Assembly: GCF_029338195.1 (NCBI RefSeq)
Contig: NZ_CP119779.1
Location: 1,922,001 to 1,986,000 of the forward strand
Length of the DNA: 64,000 nt
From: Haloarcula litorea
GTDB taxonomy: Archaea > Halobacteriota > Halobacteria > Halobacteriales > Haloarculaceae
Direction: 5' to 3'
The notes below the pieces were generated by a model. The model searched no databases and had not been told where the DNA came from. It saw nothing but the letters and a program-made list of their open reading frames with translations. Numbering within the stretch: the first letter of the stretch is position 1; every line of letters starts with the position of its first letter. Positions 32,591 through 41,016 of the stretch are shown here, piece after piece. The position numbers and the translations under genes are program-made.

Positions 32591-33841
32591 ATGACCCAGT
32601 TCACTGTCAGCCCGCACGTCACGGACCTGTTCGTCGCGGCCGCGTTAGGGCTGTTGCTCGGGTTGGAACGGGAGTGGTCGGAGAAGTCAGCCGGGATCAG
32701 GACGTTCACACTGACGAGCCTGATCGGCGCTGGTGCGGCTTCGATCGGTAGCACCGGCCTGCTCGTCCTCGGTGGCGGTCTCGTGTTGGTTCAGAGCCTT
32801 CTGCTCGGGACCCGCGGCCTGCTCTCGACGATCGACTCGACCGGCCCGAGCGACGGCCTCGCTCTGACGACGTCGACGTCGCTTCTGGTCGCATACACCG
32901 CCGGAATCGTGGTCGGACGCGGACGTCTCCTGCTCGGGGTCGTCATCGCGATCACGGGATCGTTCCTGCTGGTCCTCCGGCGAGAACTCCACAGTTTCGC
33001 ACAGGAGCTCTCACACGAGGAGATCAGGAGCGCGGCGGAGTTCGCTATCATCGCCTTCGTCGTCTATCCGCTGTTGCCCACCGACAGCTACGGCCCGTGG
33101 GGCGCTGTCGACCTCCGACTGATCTGGACGCTCGTCATCGCCGTCAGCGCTATGGGGTTCGTGAACTACGTGCTGATGCAGCGGTACGGAGGCCGGGGGC
33201 TCGTCCTGACCGGGTTCTTCGGTGGCCTCGTGAACTCGACGGCAGTGATCGGCGAGATCGCGGGTCGCGTCGAGCGCCACCCCGGGCTATCCGGTGTCGC
33301 CGTCGGTACGATACTGCTCGCCGACGCGGCGATGGCCGTTCGGAACGCTATCATCGTGCTCCTGTTCCTGCCGGACGCGTTCGTCAGTGCCCTCCTTCCG
33401 CTGGGGTGTATCGCGGTCGGTGGCACCGGTATCGCGCTGGCTGGCGGGGGCTGGCAGCGCGAACTCGACGTCGACTTCGATTCGCCGTTCAGCACCGCGA
33501 ACGCACTCAAGTTCGGACTTCTGTTCGTCGTCGTCCTCGTGTTGTCAGCCGGTGCACAGGCCGAATTTGGGACCGCGGGCTTCCTCCTGACGAGTTTCCT
33601 GAGCGGGGTCGTCTCGAGCGGGACGACCACGACGACGGCGGTGACACTCGCGACGACGGGCCAGGTATCCCCGACGGTCGCGGTCCAGGGAGTCCTGATC
33701 GGAACGTTCGCCAGCATCCTCGTCAAGGTCGGTCTCGCCGCCAGCATCGACCGGGCACTACTCAGGCCCGTCTTCGTCCGGTCGCTCTGTCTCGTCGCCT
33801 TCGGGGCCGCCGGGATCGCCGTCAGTCTCTCCGTGTTCTGA
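32591..33841 (+). CDS. MgtC/SapB-type membrane protein fused to DUF4010
   Basis: A 416-residue integral membrane protein with about 11-12 hydrophobic helices. The N-terminal part has LFVAAALGLLLGLEREWSEK and AGIRTFTLTSLIGA, the MgtC/SapB signature (an acidic-basic pair in a helix, then R.F.L..L.G). The larger C-terminal part, with AVIGEIAGRVERHPG and VSSGTTTTTAVTLA, matches DUF4010. I chose ATG 32591 (MTQFTVSPHV) because the longer frame from TTG 32501 begins too close to the TATA element. The family is tied loosely to magnesium or other cation homeostasis; the transported species, if any, is unknown. It has no evident link to its neighbours. Confidence 0.8.
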   Translation: MTQFTVSPHVTDLFVAAALGLLLGLEREWSEKSAGIRTFTLTSLIGAGAASIGSTGLLVLGGGLVLVQSLLLGTRGLLSTIDSTGPSDGLALTTSTSLLVAYTAGIVVGRGRLLLGVVIAITGSFLLVLRRELHSFAQELSHEEIRSAAEFAIIAFVVYPLLPTDSYGPWGAVDLRLIWTLVIAVSAMGFVNYVLMQRYGGRGLVLTGFFGGLVNSTAVIGEIAGRVERHPGLSGVAVGTILLADAAMAVRNAIIVLLFLPDAFVSALLPLGCIAVGGTGIALAGGGWQRELDVDFDSPFSTANALKFGLLFVVVLVLSAGAQAEFGTAGFLLTSFLSGVVSSGTTTTTAVTLATTGQVSPTVAVQGVLIGTFASILVKVGLAASIDRALLRPVFVRSLCLVAFGAAGIAVSLSVF

Positions 33842-33913
33842 AGCGGTCGCCGACCGGTTCCCACGCCGCTCGGGGAGGTCCGACCGCGACAGACTCCGTC
33901 GGTGCAACGACGC

Positions 33914-35089
33914 TCACTCGTCGGTCGTCCGCACGGCGGTCTGGACGACGTCGTCCCCGTTGGAGTGGTACACGCTCTCACCGGTCTCCGGGTGGAACAG
34001 GTGGAGCTTTCCGGGCGCAGCCGCCAGCGACAGCTGATCGCCCTTCCTCGTCTCCGTGTGCGGTTCGACCTGTACGACCACCTCCCGGTCGGCCAGCGAG
34101 CCGTATATGAGCATCACGTCGCCGAGCGGCTCGGTCATCTCGACGTCGAGTTCGATCGGCGTCGTGTGTGTGTGGTCGATACTGTCGACCGGGTGGAGAT
34201 CCTCGGGCCGAACCCCCAGCACGAACCGGTCGGTAGTTCCCGTATCGAGGTCGCGGTCGGGGAGTACGATCCCGAACGTCTCGCGACTGTCGACCGGACC
34301 CCGAGCGACCTGCTCGCCGTCCTCCGATCGAACGGTGACCGGCAGGAAGTTCATCTGCGGGCTCCCGATGAACTCCGCGACGAACTGGTTCTGCGGGAGG
34401 TCGTACAGCCGCTGTGGGGGGTCCACCTGCTGTAGCTCTCCGTCGTCGAGTACCACGACCCTGTCGCCGAGGGTCATCGCCTCCGTCTGATCGTGGGTCA
34501 CGTAGACGGTCGTCGTCTGCACCTCGTCGTGCAACGCCGCCAGCTCCGCCCGCATCTCGACCCGGAGCTTCGCGTCCAGATTGGAGAGCGGCTCGTCCAG
34601 CAGGAGCACGTCCGGGTCCCTGACCAGCGCCCGCCCGATCGCGACCCGCTGTCGCTCGCCGCCGGAAAGCTGTCCCGGTTTTCGCTCGAGGTAGTCCGAG
34701 ATACCCAGTGTCTCGGCGGCCTCTTCGACGCGGCGCTCGATCTCGGCGTCGGAGTAGTCGCCGGCGGAGTTCATCCCGAAACTCATGTTCCGGGCGACGC
34801 TCATGTGCGGGTAGAGCGCGTAGTTCTGGAACACCATCGCTACGTTTCGGTCCTTCGGCTCTACCCCGTTCATCCGGTCACCGTCGAACCGCAACTCACC
34901 GCCGGTTATGTCTTCGAGCCCCGCGATCATTCGCAGCGTCGTGCTCTTTCCGCACCCGCTCGGCCCGACGATGACCAGAAACTCACCGGGTTCGATCTCC
35001 AGATCGAGATCCTCGACGGCGGTGAGGTCGTCGTACCGCTTCTGTAGCCCGTCGAGCGTGATCGGTTTCGGTTCCTCGTCAGCGCTCAT
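33914..35089 (-). CDS. ABC transporter ATP-binding protein (MsmK/UgpC/MalK type)
   Basis: A 391-residue ATPase for a carbohydrate-uptake-1 family importer. The nucleotide domain has Walker A GPSGCGKSTT, Q-loop FQNYALYPHM, signature LSGGERQRVAIGRAL, Walker B VLLLDEPLSNLDA and H-loop VTHDQTEAM. The C-terminal TOBE/OB region (from about residue 245) is typical of MalK-like subunits. ATG 35089 (MSADEEPKP) follows a minus-strand TATA-like AAATAAATG by about 25 nt, so the upstream in-frame ATG is rejected. It is transcribed divergently from the substrate-binding protein and permease genes, which it presumably serves. Confidence 0.9.
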   Translation of the reverse strand: MSADEEPKPITLDGLQKRYDDLTAVEDLDLEIEPGEFLVIVGPSGCGKSTTLRMIAGLEDITGGELRFDGDRMNGVEPKDRNVAMVFQNYALYPHMSVARNMSFGMNSAGDYSDAEIERRVEEAAETLGISDYLERKPGQLSGGERQRVAIGRALVRDPDVLLLDEPLSNLDAKLRVEMRAELAALHDEVQTTTVYVTHDQTEAMTLGDRVVVLDDGELQQVDPPQRLYDLPQNQFVAEFIGSPQMNFLPVTVRSEDGEQVARGPVDSRETFGIVLPDRDLDTGTTDRFVLGVRPEDLHPVDSIDHTHTTPIELDVEMTEPLGDVMLIYGSLADREVVVQVEPHTETRKGDQLSLAAAPGKLHLFHPETGESVYHSNGDDVVQTAVRTTDE

Positions 35090-35396
35090 GGTCGGTAGAC
35101 TCTGGCGATGTACATTTATTTGTATCGCCCGAGCGCCGCGAGACCGCCGCGCGATACGAACTGCATCGAGGGTGTACTCCCGTCGCATCCCTCGTGTGAA
35201 CACACAGTTAGCGGGGGCTTCCGGAGCCGACAGGGCGTCCCGTGGCGAGCCGACACCTCCGTCCCGCGGCCCGGGACGCGGTGTTCCGCTCGGACACCGG
35301 TTCTATCGAACCGTCTATACCTATCCGCAGTGGTATGTACACCTACCGAAAACTATGATAAAAGTTTAATAACTTGCCTCCGCTCGAAGGGAACGT
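35090..35396. promoter_or_regulatory. Divergent promoter region of the first ABC importer
   Basis: The 307-bp gap contains a minus-strand TATA-like element at about 35110-35120 for the ATPase gene and a plus-strand one, AGTTTAATAAC at about 35363-35373, for the substrate-binding protein. The latter lies 25-30 nt before ATG 35397, so the message is leaderless. An inverted repeat AAACT-N8-AGTTT spans 35350-35367, just overlapping the TATA element and so a good repressor site. Flanking the ATPase promoter, CGATGTACA and TGTATCG form an imperfect repeat. Confidence 0.5.
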
Positions 35397-36791
35397 ATGG
35401 TGAGAGATACCTATCGACGCGACTTTATTCGGGGTGCCGGAGCGGCAACAATTATCGGCCTCGCCGGCTGCGGAGGTGACGGATCGGCCGGTGACGGTGG
35501 TGGTGGGGACGGTGAGAGCACCAGCGGCGACGGTGGCGGTTCGACCGGCGGTACGACGAGCGGAACCACCACGATCGAGTTCTGGCCGGCGTGGGGCAGC
35601 TACTACGAGGAGACGTTCAACGAGATGGTCAGCGACTTCGAGTCGAACCACGACGTCGAAGTCGAGATGTCGCTCCAGGGCAACTACGTCGACGCCCAGA
35701 AGGCGGTCTTCTCCGCTGCGAAGGCGGGGAACGCTCCCGACATCGCTCACCTGGGAAAGAACAGCACGATCATCGCCCGCGACACGGGCTACTTCAAGCC
35801 GATCGGGGACCTCATGCCCGATCTGGACACGAGTCAGTACCTCGGACCAGCGATCGGCTGGAGCACCGTCGAGGGGAAGCTCTGGTCCCTGCCGTTCAAC
35901 AACTCACAGATCATCCTGTACTACAACAAGAACCACTTCAGGGAGGCCGGACTCGACCCGGAGCAGCCACCTCGGACCTTCCAAGAGGTCAAGGAGTACT
36001 CACAGCAGATCGTCGACGCCGGGGTCGCTGACAAGGGGATCACGTGGCCGAACGTGGCGTGGTGGACGATGAGCTGGCTGTCGGAGCAAAACCAGCTGTT
36101 CTGCGACCAAGAGAACGGCCTCTCCGGGGAGCCGACAGAGACGTTCCTGGCCAGCGACGCCGCCGAGACGATGTTCGACTGGTGGGTCAACGATATGTCG
36201 GACCTCTACCACTACCCCGGGAAGGACGACTGGGGAGCCTCGGAGGCGGCGTTCACCGACGGCACGGCGTCGATGCACATGAACTCCTCGGGCGGGTTGG
36301 CGTACCTGCTTAGCGGCTTCCGAGAGAAGGGGATCGACGTGGGCGTCGGCCGTATCCCGACGCCGAATATGGAACACGGTGGCCACAGCACCGGCGGGGC
36401 CGCGGTCTGGGTGACCGATCAGGACCGGAGCGATGCCAAGCAGGCCGCGATCAGGGAGTTCCTGAAGAGTATGACCGGTCCGGAGAAACAGTCCCTGTAC
36501 TTCAAGAACACCGGCTACTTCCCCTCACACGAGGGGTCGATCACACAGCTCAACGAGGAGGGCTTCTTCGAGGACAACCCCCTCTACGACACGGCCTTCA
36601 ATCAGCTCCAGCAGTGGGAGCCGTCCCCGGCGACCAAGGGAATCTTTATGGGCACGCTCCCCCGTACGACGGACGTGATCATCAACCAGACGGATCGTAT
36701 GTGGCAGGGGAAATCGGTGAGCCAGGGGCTCGCCGATATGAAATCGGAGGCCGACCAGATGCTGGAGTCGTACGAGCGAGTCTCGTACTGA
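35397..36791 (+). CDS. ABC transporter substrate-binding lipoprotein (sugar/polyol type)
   Basis: A 464-residue extracytoplasmic binding protein of the UgpB/MalE class. The N-terminus has a Tat-type motif (RRDFIRGAGAATI) followed by the lipobox LAGC, then a Gly/Ser/Thr-rich linker of about 35 residues that keeps the domain clear of the membrane. The mature domain begins TTIEFWPAWGSYYEETFNEM and shows typical hinge motifs (FNNSQIILYYNKNHF, GGAAVWVTD). It is the first gene of an operon with two permeases. Similarity to glycerol-3-phosphate or sugar binders does not fix the ligand; the nearby alcohol/aldehyde dehydrogenases make a polyol or sugar plausible. Confidence 0.9.
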   Translation: MVRDTYRRDFIRGAGAATIIGLAGCGGDGSAGDGGGGDGESTSGDGGGSTGGTTSGTTTIEFWPAWGSYYEETFNEMVSDFESNHDVEVEMSLQGNYVDAQKAVFSAAKAGNAPDIAHLGKNSTIIARDTGYFKPIGDLMPDLDTSQYLGPAIGWSTVEGKLWSLPFNNSQIILYYNKNHFREAGLDPEQPPRTFQEVKEYSQQIVDAGVADKGITWPNVAWWTMSWLSEQNQLFCDQENGLSGEPTETFLASDAAETMFDWWVNDMSDLYHYPGKDDWGASEAAFTDGTASMHMNSSGGLAYLLSGFREKGIDVGVGRIPTPNMEHGGHSTGGAAVWVTDQDRSDAKQAAIREFLKSMTGPEKQSLYFKNTGYFPSHEGSITQLNEEGFFEDNPLYDTAFNQLQQWEPSPATKGIFMGTLPRTTDVIINQTDRMWQGKSVSQGLADMKSEADQMLESYERVSY

Positions 36792-36845
36792 CACGTGATT
36801 CACACGGGTCGTATTATGTGGGTTCCAACGGCGGAGGCCTGACGG

Positions 36846-37736
36846 ATGCAAGTCTATCAGAACCGACTCCAGGGCACGCTGCTGTTGCTGCCGACGATCG
36901 TCGTCAGCATCGCGTTCTTCTACTGGCCGGCCTGGAAGACGTTCCGACTGAGCCGTGTCAGGACGATCGGTGGCGTCCAGAAGATCCCCAACGGCTGGGA
37001 ACACTTCACGTCACTCGCCACCAGCGGCGCGTTCCACTACTCCGTGGCAGCCAGCTTCGCGTTCGCGATCATCGTCGTTGTCGGATCTATGATAATTGGA
37101 CTGTATCTGTCATATCTCATCTACGAAGTGTCTACCGGACAGACGGTGTACCTGGTCGCCGCGATATTCACCTACGCGCTCTCGTTCGCGGTGGCCGCGA
37201 ACATCATGGACGTGCTGTTCAATCCGACGGTCGGGCTGTTCAAGGAGTTTCTCGTGGGAGTGACCGGGCTCGTCGGGGTCGACTTCACGTTCGATTACAC
37301 CACGAACCCGGTCTGGGCCTGGATGTTCGCAACCGGGGCGACGATGTGGAAGATGATCGGCTACAACGTGATCTTCATGATCGCCGCTCTCAGCGGCATC
37401 CCCGAGTCGATCAACGAGACCGCGAGGCTGGACGGCGTCGGTACCCTGCGGATGGTCACGCGCGTCTACGTCCCGATGATATCGCCGACGCTCGGCTTCC
37501 TCGCGATCGTCAACACCGTGAACGCCTTCTTCCTCCCGTTCCCGGTCATCCAGGAGATCTCCGGCGGTCCCAGAAATACACTCAATATTATGATTTACGA
37601 CATCTGGCAGACGTACAACAACAGCGTCATCGGGCTCGCCTCGGCGAAGTCGCTCGTGCTGTTCGCCATCATCGGACTACTCACGGCGCTCCAGCTGTGG
37701 CTGTCCGACCGATTCGCCCACTACGGGGGGACCTGA
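36846..37736 (+). CDS. ABC transporter permease (UgpA/MalF type)
   Basis: A 296-residue inner-membrane permease with six hydrophobic helices and the cytoplasmic EAA-type loop INETARLDGVGTLRMVTRVY that docks on the ATPase. ATG 36846 has a good Shine-Dalgarno GGAGG about 9 nt upstream. The stop is 1 bp before the ATG of the second permease. It pairs with that permease, the preceding lipoprotein and probably the divergent ATPase at 33914-35089. Confidence 0.92.
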   Translation: MQVYQNRLQGTLLLLPTIVVSIAFFYWPAWKTFRLSRVRTIGGVQKIPNGWEHFTSLATSGAFHYSVAASFAFAIIVVVGSMIIGLYLSYLIYEVSTGQTVYLVAAIFTYALSFAVAANIMDVLFNPTVGLFKEFLVGVTGLVGVDFTFDYTTNPVWAWMFATGATMWKMIGYNVIFMIAALSGIPESINETARLDGVGTLRMVTRVYVPMISPTLGFLAIVNTVNAFFLPFPVIQEISGGPRNTLNIMIYDIWQTYNNSVIGLASAKSLVLFAIIGLLTALQLWLSDRFAHYGGT

Positions 37737-37737
37737 G

Positions 37738-38616
37738 ATGGCCGGCAGCGAACGATCTCTCGGGGAGTGGGTCGATCGCTCCCTGGACGTCGAGTCGTAC
37801 AAACGGGGCGTCTTCCGGCGACCCCTGTTGCACGGTGCGCTGATCGGTTCGCTCCTCGTGATGCTCCTGCCGGTCGTCATGACGCTGTTGATGAGCACGC
37901 AGCCGAGCGTTCAGATCAGCAGTAGCACGCTCACCGGCGTCGGGTCCGAGGGCCTCAGCAACTACGAGGCCGTCCTCTTCGAGGAGAACTTCGCGACGTA
38001 CCTAGTCAACTCCTTCGTCATGGCCCTCGCCGTCGCCGTCGGGAAAGTCGGCATCGCCCTGCTGGCCGCCCTGGCCCTGGTGTACTACGATCTGCCGTTC
38101 AAACGGCTGATCCTGCTGTTCATCCTGTTCACGCTGGCACTCCCCGTCCCGGTCCGTATCGTCCCGATGTACGAGATTATGGTCTCTCTCGACTGGGAGA
38201 ACTCGATGCTGGGACTGGTCACGCCGTACTTCGCCAGCGCGACCTCCGTGCTCCTGTTGCGGCAACACTTCCGATCCATCTCGGCGTCGATGGTCGAAAG
38301 CGCGAAACTGGACGGCGTCGGTCCGCTGAAGTTCCTGGTCTACGTGCTGATCCCGATGTCGAGAAGTATGATCGCGGGGCTGTTCGCGATCGCGTTCATC
38401 TGGGGCTGGAATCAGTACCTGTGGCCGCTGATCATCATCAACGACCAGTCCAAGCAGGTCCTCCAAGTCGGGCTCGCACAGCTCAATCCCCAGGCCGGTG
38501 AGGCCCTCTGGGGGCTGATTATGGCGGGCGCGGTGATCACCCTCCTCGTGCCCCTGCTGCTGATGATCACGCTCCGCGAACCGCTCCTCGACACCGTCAG
38601 TATGCAGACCAAGTGA
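37738..38616 (+). CDS. ABC transporter permease (UgpE/MalG type)
   Basis: A 292-residue permease. After a short hydrophilic N-terminus come six helices, the first LLHGALIGSLLVMLLPVVMT. The coupling-helix motif is VESAKLDGVGPLKFLVYVLI. The C-terminal KQVLQVGLAQLN region is typical of MalG/UgpE proteins. ATG 37738 lies 1 bp after the stop of the upstream permease, so the two are translationally coupled. The gene ends the operon and a hairpin follows immediately. Confidence 0.92.
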   Translation: MAGSERSLGEWVDRSLDVESYKRGVFRRPLLHGALIGSLLVMLLPVVMTLLMSTQPSVQISSSTLTGVGSEGLSNYEAVLFEENFATYLVNSFVMALAVAVGKVGIALLAALALVYYDLPFKRLILLFILFTLALPVPVRIVPMYEIMVSLDWENSMLGLVTPYFASATSVLLLRQHFRSISASMVESAKLDGVGPLKFLVYVLIPMSRSMIAGLFAIAFIWGWNQYLWPLIIINDQSKQVLQVGLAQLNPQAGEALWGLIMAGAVITLLVPLLLMITLREPLLDTVSMQTK

Positions 38617-38642
38617 GAGCGGGTCGACACACCCCCGCTCTC
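38615..38642 (+). terminator. Hairpin terminator after the ABC operon
   Basis: GAGAGCGGG and CCCGCTCTC form a 9-bp stem with a 10-nt loop, starting within the stop codon of the last permease. A pyrimidine-rich GTTTCTCTCCC follows. The position at the operon end supports a termination role. Confidence 0.6.
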
Positions 38643-39319
38643 GTTTCTCTCCCGGACAGCGACACCGCGGCGCGGTCGCGTCCGGTGGCGTCCCGGCTCG
38701 GCGTGACAGGCCGAACGACTGTAAAAAGTAAAGAAAACGGTAGGAGTAGAGAAATATAAGAATAGTGCTATAAAAACGAGGAGCTCGCTCACGAACGAGT
38801 CTGAATCGACGGTCTGCCGTGATAACGCGAGCAAATCAAACGTCTGACTGAGAAGCGGGTCGATACCGAACACGACGAAGTGAAAATAGCTCATCAGGTG
38901 AAATACGGAAGTACCACCAGAGCCGCTGGCGGGGTCGCCCCTCCAGCGTTTCCTACGCTACCAGCCGTCAGTATATGCGACACGTCGGGCGCGAGTGCCG
39001 TAGACGCCGGCCGTTCGCCGTCCCGCTTCGGAGAGCAGGTCTGCCTGCGAGAAGTATAATTAAGTCTACTGTATAATAAATTCTATATATCGGGGTCTAC
39101 TGGCACTTGCACCGGCGCACCGGGGACGCGCTCGGAGCGGTGAGCCGTGACGAACGCGTCTCCCCGACGCCGACGACTGCCGCCCGGAGCGAGCGCACTC
39201 ACCCCTCCGTGGGAGTCCGAGCGGGGGTTCCGACGGGCGGCCGTAGAGCCGGGCCGCCAGCACCGACCAGAGAGGGGTTCTTCAGACCCTGGTCGGCGAC
39301 CCGGCGCTCCGGCGGCCAC
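38643..39319. other. 677-bp non-coding region, partly AT-rich
   Basis: No gene was found. AT-rich parts are at about 38720-38780 (with AGAAATATAAGAATAGTGCTA) and 39050-39090 (TATAATTAAG, TGTATAATAAATTC). The eight-mer GTCTACTG occurs twice, at 39064-39071 and 39096-39103. A minus-strand open frame at 38412-38894 has a hydrophobic start but runs antisense into the permease gene and is not accepted. The region divides the dehydrogenase/ABC block from the sulfatase locus. Confidence 0.45.
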
Positions 39320-40771
39320 TCACCAGTCGCCGGTCCGCTCTGGAAGCGGGTCGACGGTCCCGGCCATCCGGTCGGCGAGCGTCCCCAGCAGTCGCGTCTT
39401 CGCCTCGGCGTACTCCGGGTCCCCCCAGCGGTTCTGTCGCTCCGCGGGGTCGGCGTCGAGGTCGTACAGCTCGCCGTCGTCGGTGCCGTGGTGGGCGACG
39501 AGCTTGTACCGGTCGGTCCGGGCCATCGTCGCGTGGACGGGCGGATCGGTGTGACGCTGTGAGGCGTCGTAGAACTCGCAGTAGACGGAGTCGCGGTGCG
39601 CCCCGGCGTCCCCGTCCGCCCGGAGGCGCGGCCACAGCGAGCGGCCCTGCATCCCCGTGGTCCGCTCCAGCCCGGCCGCGTCCGCGAGCGTCGGCGCGAG
39701 GTCGGCCAGCTCCACCAGGTCGTCGACGACGGCCCCCTCGCGGACGGTCCCGGGCTGGGAGACGAGCAGCGGCACCCGAACCGCCGGCTCGTAGAAGTAC
39801 GGCCCCTTCTTGTAGATCCCGTGGTCGCCCAGCATCTCGCCGTGGTCGGAGGTGAACACGACGAGGGTGTCCTCGCGCTGGCCGGTCGCGTCGAGCTCGG
39901 CCAGGAGCCGGCCCACTTGGTCGTCGACGAAGTCGATCATCGCGTAGTAGGCGGCCCGGACGAGGCGGTGCTCGTCGTCGTCCATCGTCGCTCCCTCCAG
40001 CCGGCCGGTGTGAGCGGCCTCGCGTTGGACGCCGGGCTTGTCGTCGAGTTCGCCGCGCTCGTAGTTCGGCAGCGCGAGGTCGTCCAGCCGGCCGACGTAC
40101 TTCTCCAGGTACGCCGCCGGCGGGTCGAACGGGTGGTGGGGGTCGAAGTAGTTCAGCGAGAACAGCCACGGGTGGTCGGCCTCGGCCCCGGTCCGGACGT
40201 ACTCGATCGCGCGGTCGGTACACCACGTCGTCTGGTGGCTGTCGGGCGGCATCGACGTCTCGACGTAGGAGGACCCCTCGAAGGGGGTCCGCTCGAAGGA
40301 CTCGCCCCGGCCCCGGAGCCACTGGCGGTACTGGTTGTCCGGCGAGTCGTCGCCGGGCATCGGCGACCAGTGGACGGTGCCGTAGCCGTCGTCGAGCCGG
40401 CGGGCGGGCTCGCGGGCGGTGGCGTCGGTCTCGTCCTCGGGGTTGGTCGGCGAGAGGTGGAGTTTCCCGGCCAGGCCACAGCGGTAGCCGGATGTGGCGA
40501 GCCGACTCGTCACGAGCGGCTCGTCGCGGGGCATCGGCTGGCCGTTCTGCCGGCAGCCGGTCGTCCGCGGGTACCGCCCGGTCAGCATACTGGCGCGACT
40601 GGGCGTACAGACCGGGGACTGGCAGTAGGTCCGCTCGAAGCGGACGCCGTCGCTCGCCAGCGCGTCGAGGTGAGGCGTGTCGATATGGGCCGCCCCGTAA
40701 CAGCCCAGCGTGTCCCAGCGCTGCTGGTCGGTACAGATCCAGAGGACGTTCGGCGGCTGGTCGGCGGGCAC
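39320..40771 (-). CDS. Sulfatase (type I, formylglycine-dependent), no. 1
   Basis: A 483-residue hydrolase of sulfate esters in the alkaline-phosphatase superfamily. The maturation motif CTPSR is at residues 55-59 (CTPSRASMLTGR), where Cys is oxidised to formylglycine. Metal-binding residues are in the N-terminal WICTDQQRWD and the later VFTSDHGEMLGDHG. LAGKLHLSP and NYFDPHHPFDPP are further family segments. No signal peptide is visible, so it acts in the cytoplasm on imported oligosaccharides. The ATG at 40771 faces the second sulfatase gene across a 245-bp divergent promoter. An FGE gene in the same locus should activate it. The substrate sugar is not known. Confidence 0.9.
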   Translation of the reverse strand: MPADQPPNVLWICTDQQRWDTLGCYGAAHIDTPHLDALASDGVRFERTYCQSPVCTPSRASMLTGRYPRTTGCRQNGQPMPRDEPLVTSRLATSGYRCGLAGKLHLSPTNPEDETDATAREPARRLDDGYGTVHWSPMPGDDSPDNQYRQWLRGRGESFERTPFEGSSYVETSMPPDSHQTTWCTDRAIEYVRTGAEADHPWLFSLNYFDPHHPFDPPAAYLEKYVGRLDDLALPNYERGELDDKPGVQREAAHTGRLEGATMDDDEHRLVRAAYYAMIDFVDDQVGRLLAELDATGQREDTLVVFTSDHGEMLGDHGIYKKGPYFYEPAVRVPLLVSQPGTVREGAVVDDLVELADLAPTLADAAGLERTTGMQGRSLWPRLRADGDAGAHRDSVYCEFYDASQRHTDPPVHATMARTDRYKLVAHHGTDDGELYDLDADPAERQNRWGDPEYAEAKTRLLGTLADRMAGTVDPLPERTGDW

Positions 40772-41016
40772 GAGTCACCGCGCCTCCCGCCGCCACCTTG
40801 GACACTGGCCGGGCTCGGGGAGCCGGTCGACGGTGTGCATAGCGGCGTGTCGAGCGGGACCGGCCTAAGCGTTGGTCCACGGCGGCGCGTGGTTCGCGGC
40901 AGGGTCTCGACCGGCGTGTGCCGGCCCCAGTGGCGCTCTCGGGCCGCTCGCGCTCGCGTGAGCCACGCGCTAGCGTGGACCAAGCTATTTGCCCCGTCCG
41001 CGTGACCCCCGACACT

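Noticed and set aside
38412-38894. Minus-strand ORF with a hydrophobic N-terminus after the ABC permeases
   Set aside because: Two thirds of it lies antisense to the second permease, and the hydrophobic part coincides with AT-rich intergenic sequence; no start signal or relative could be recognised.
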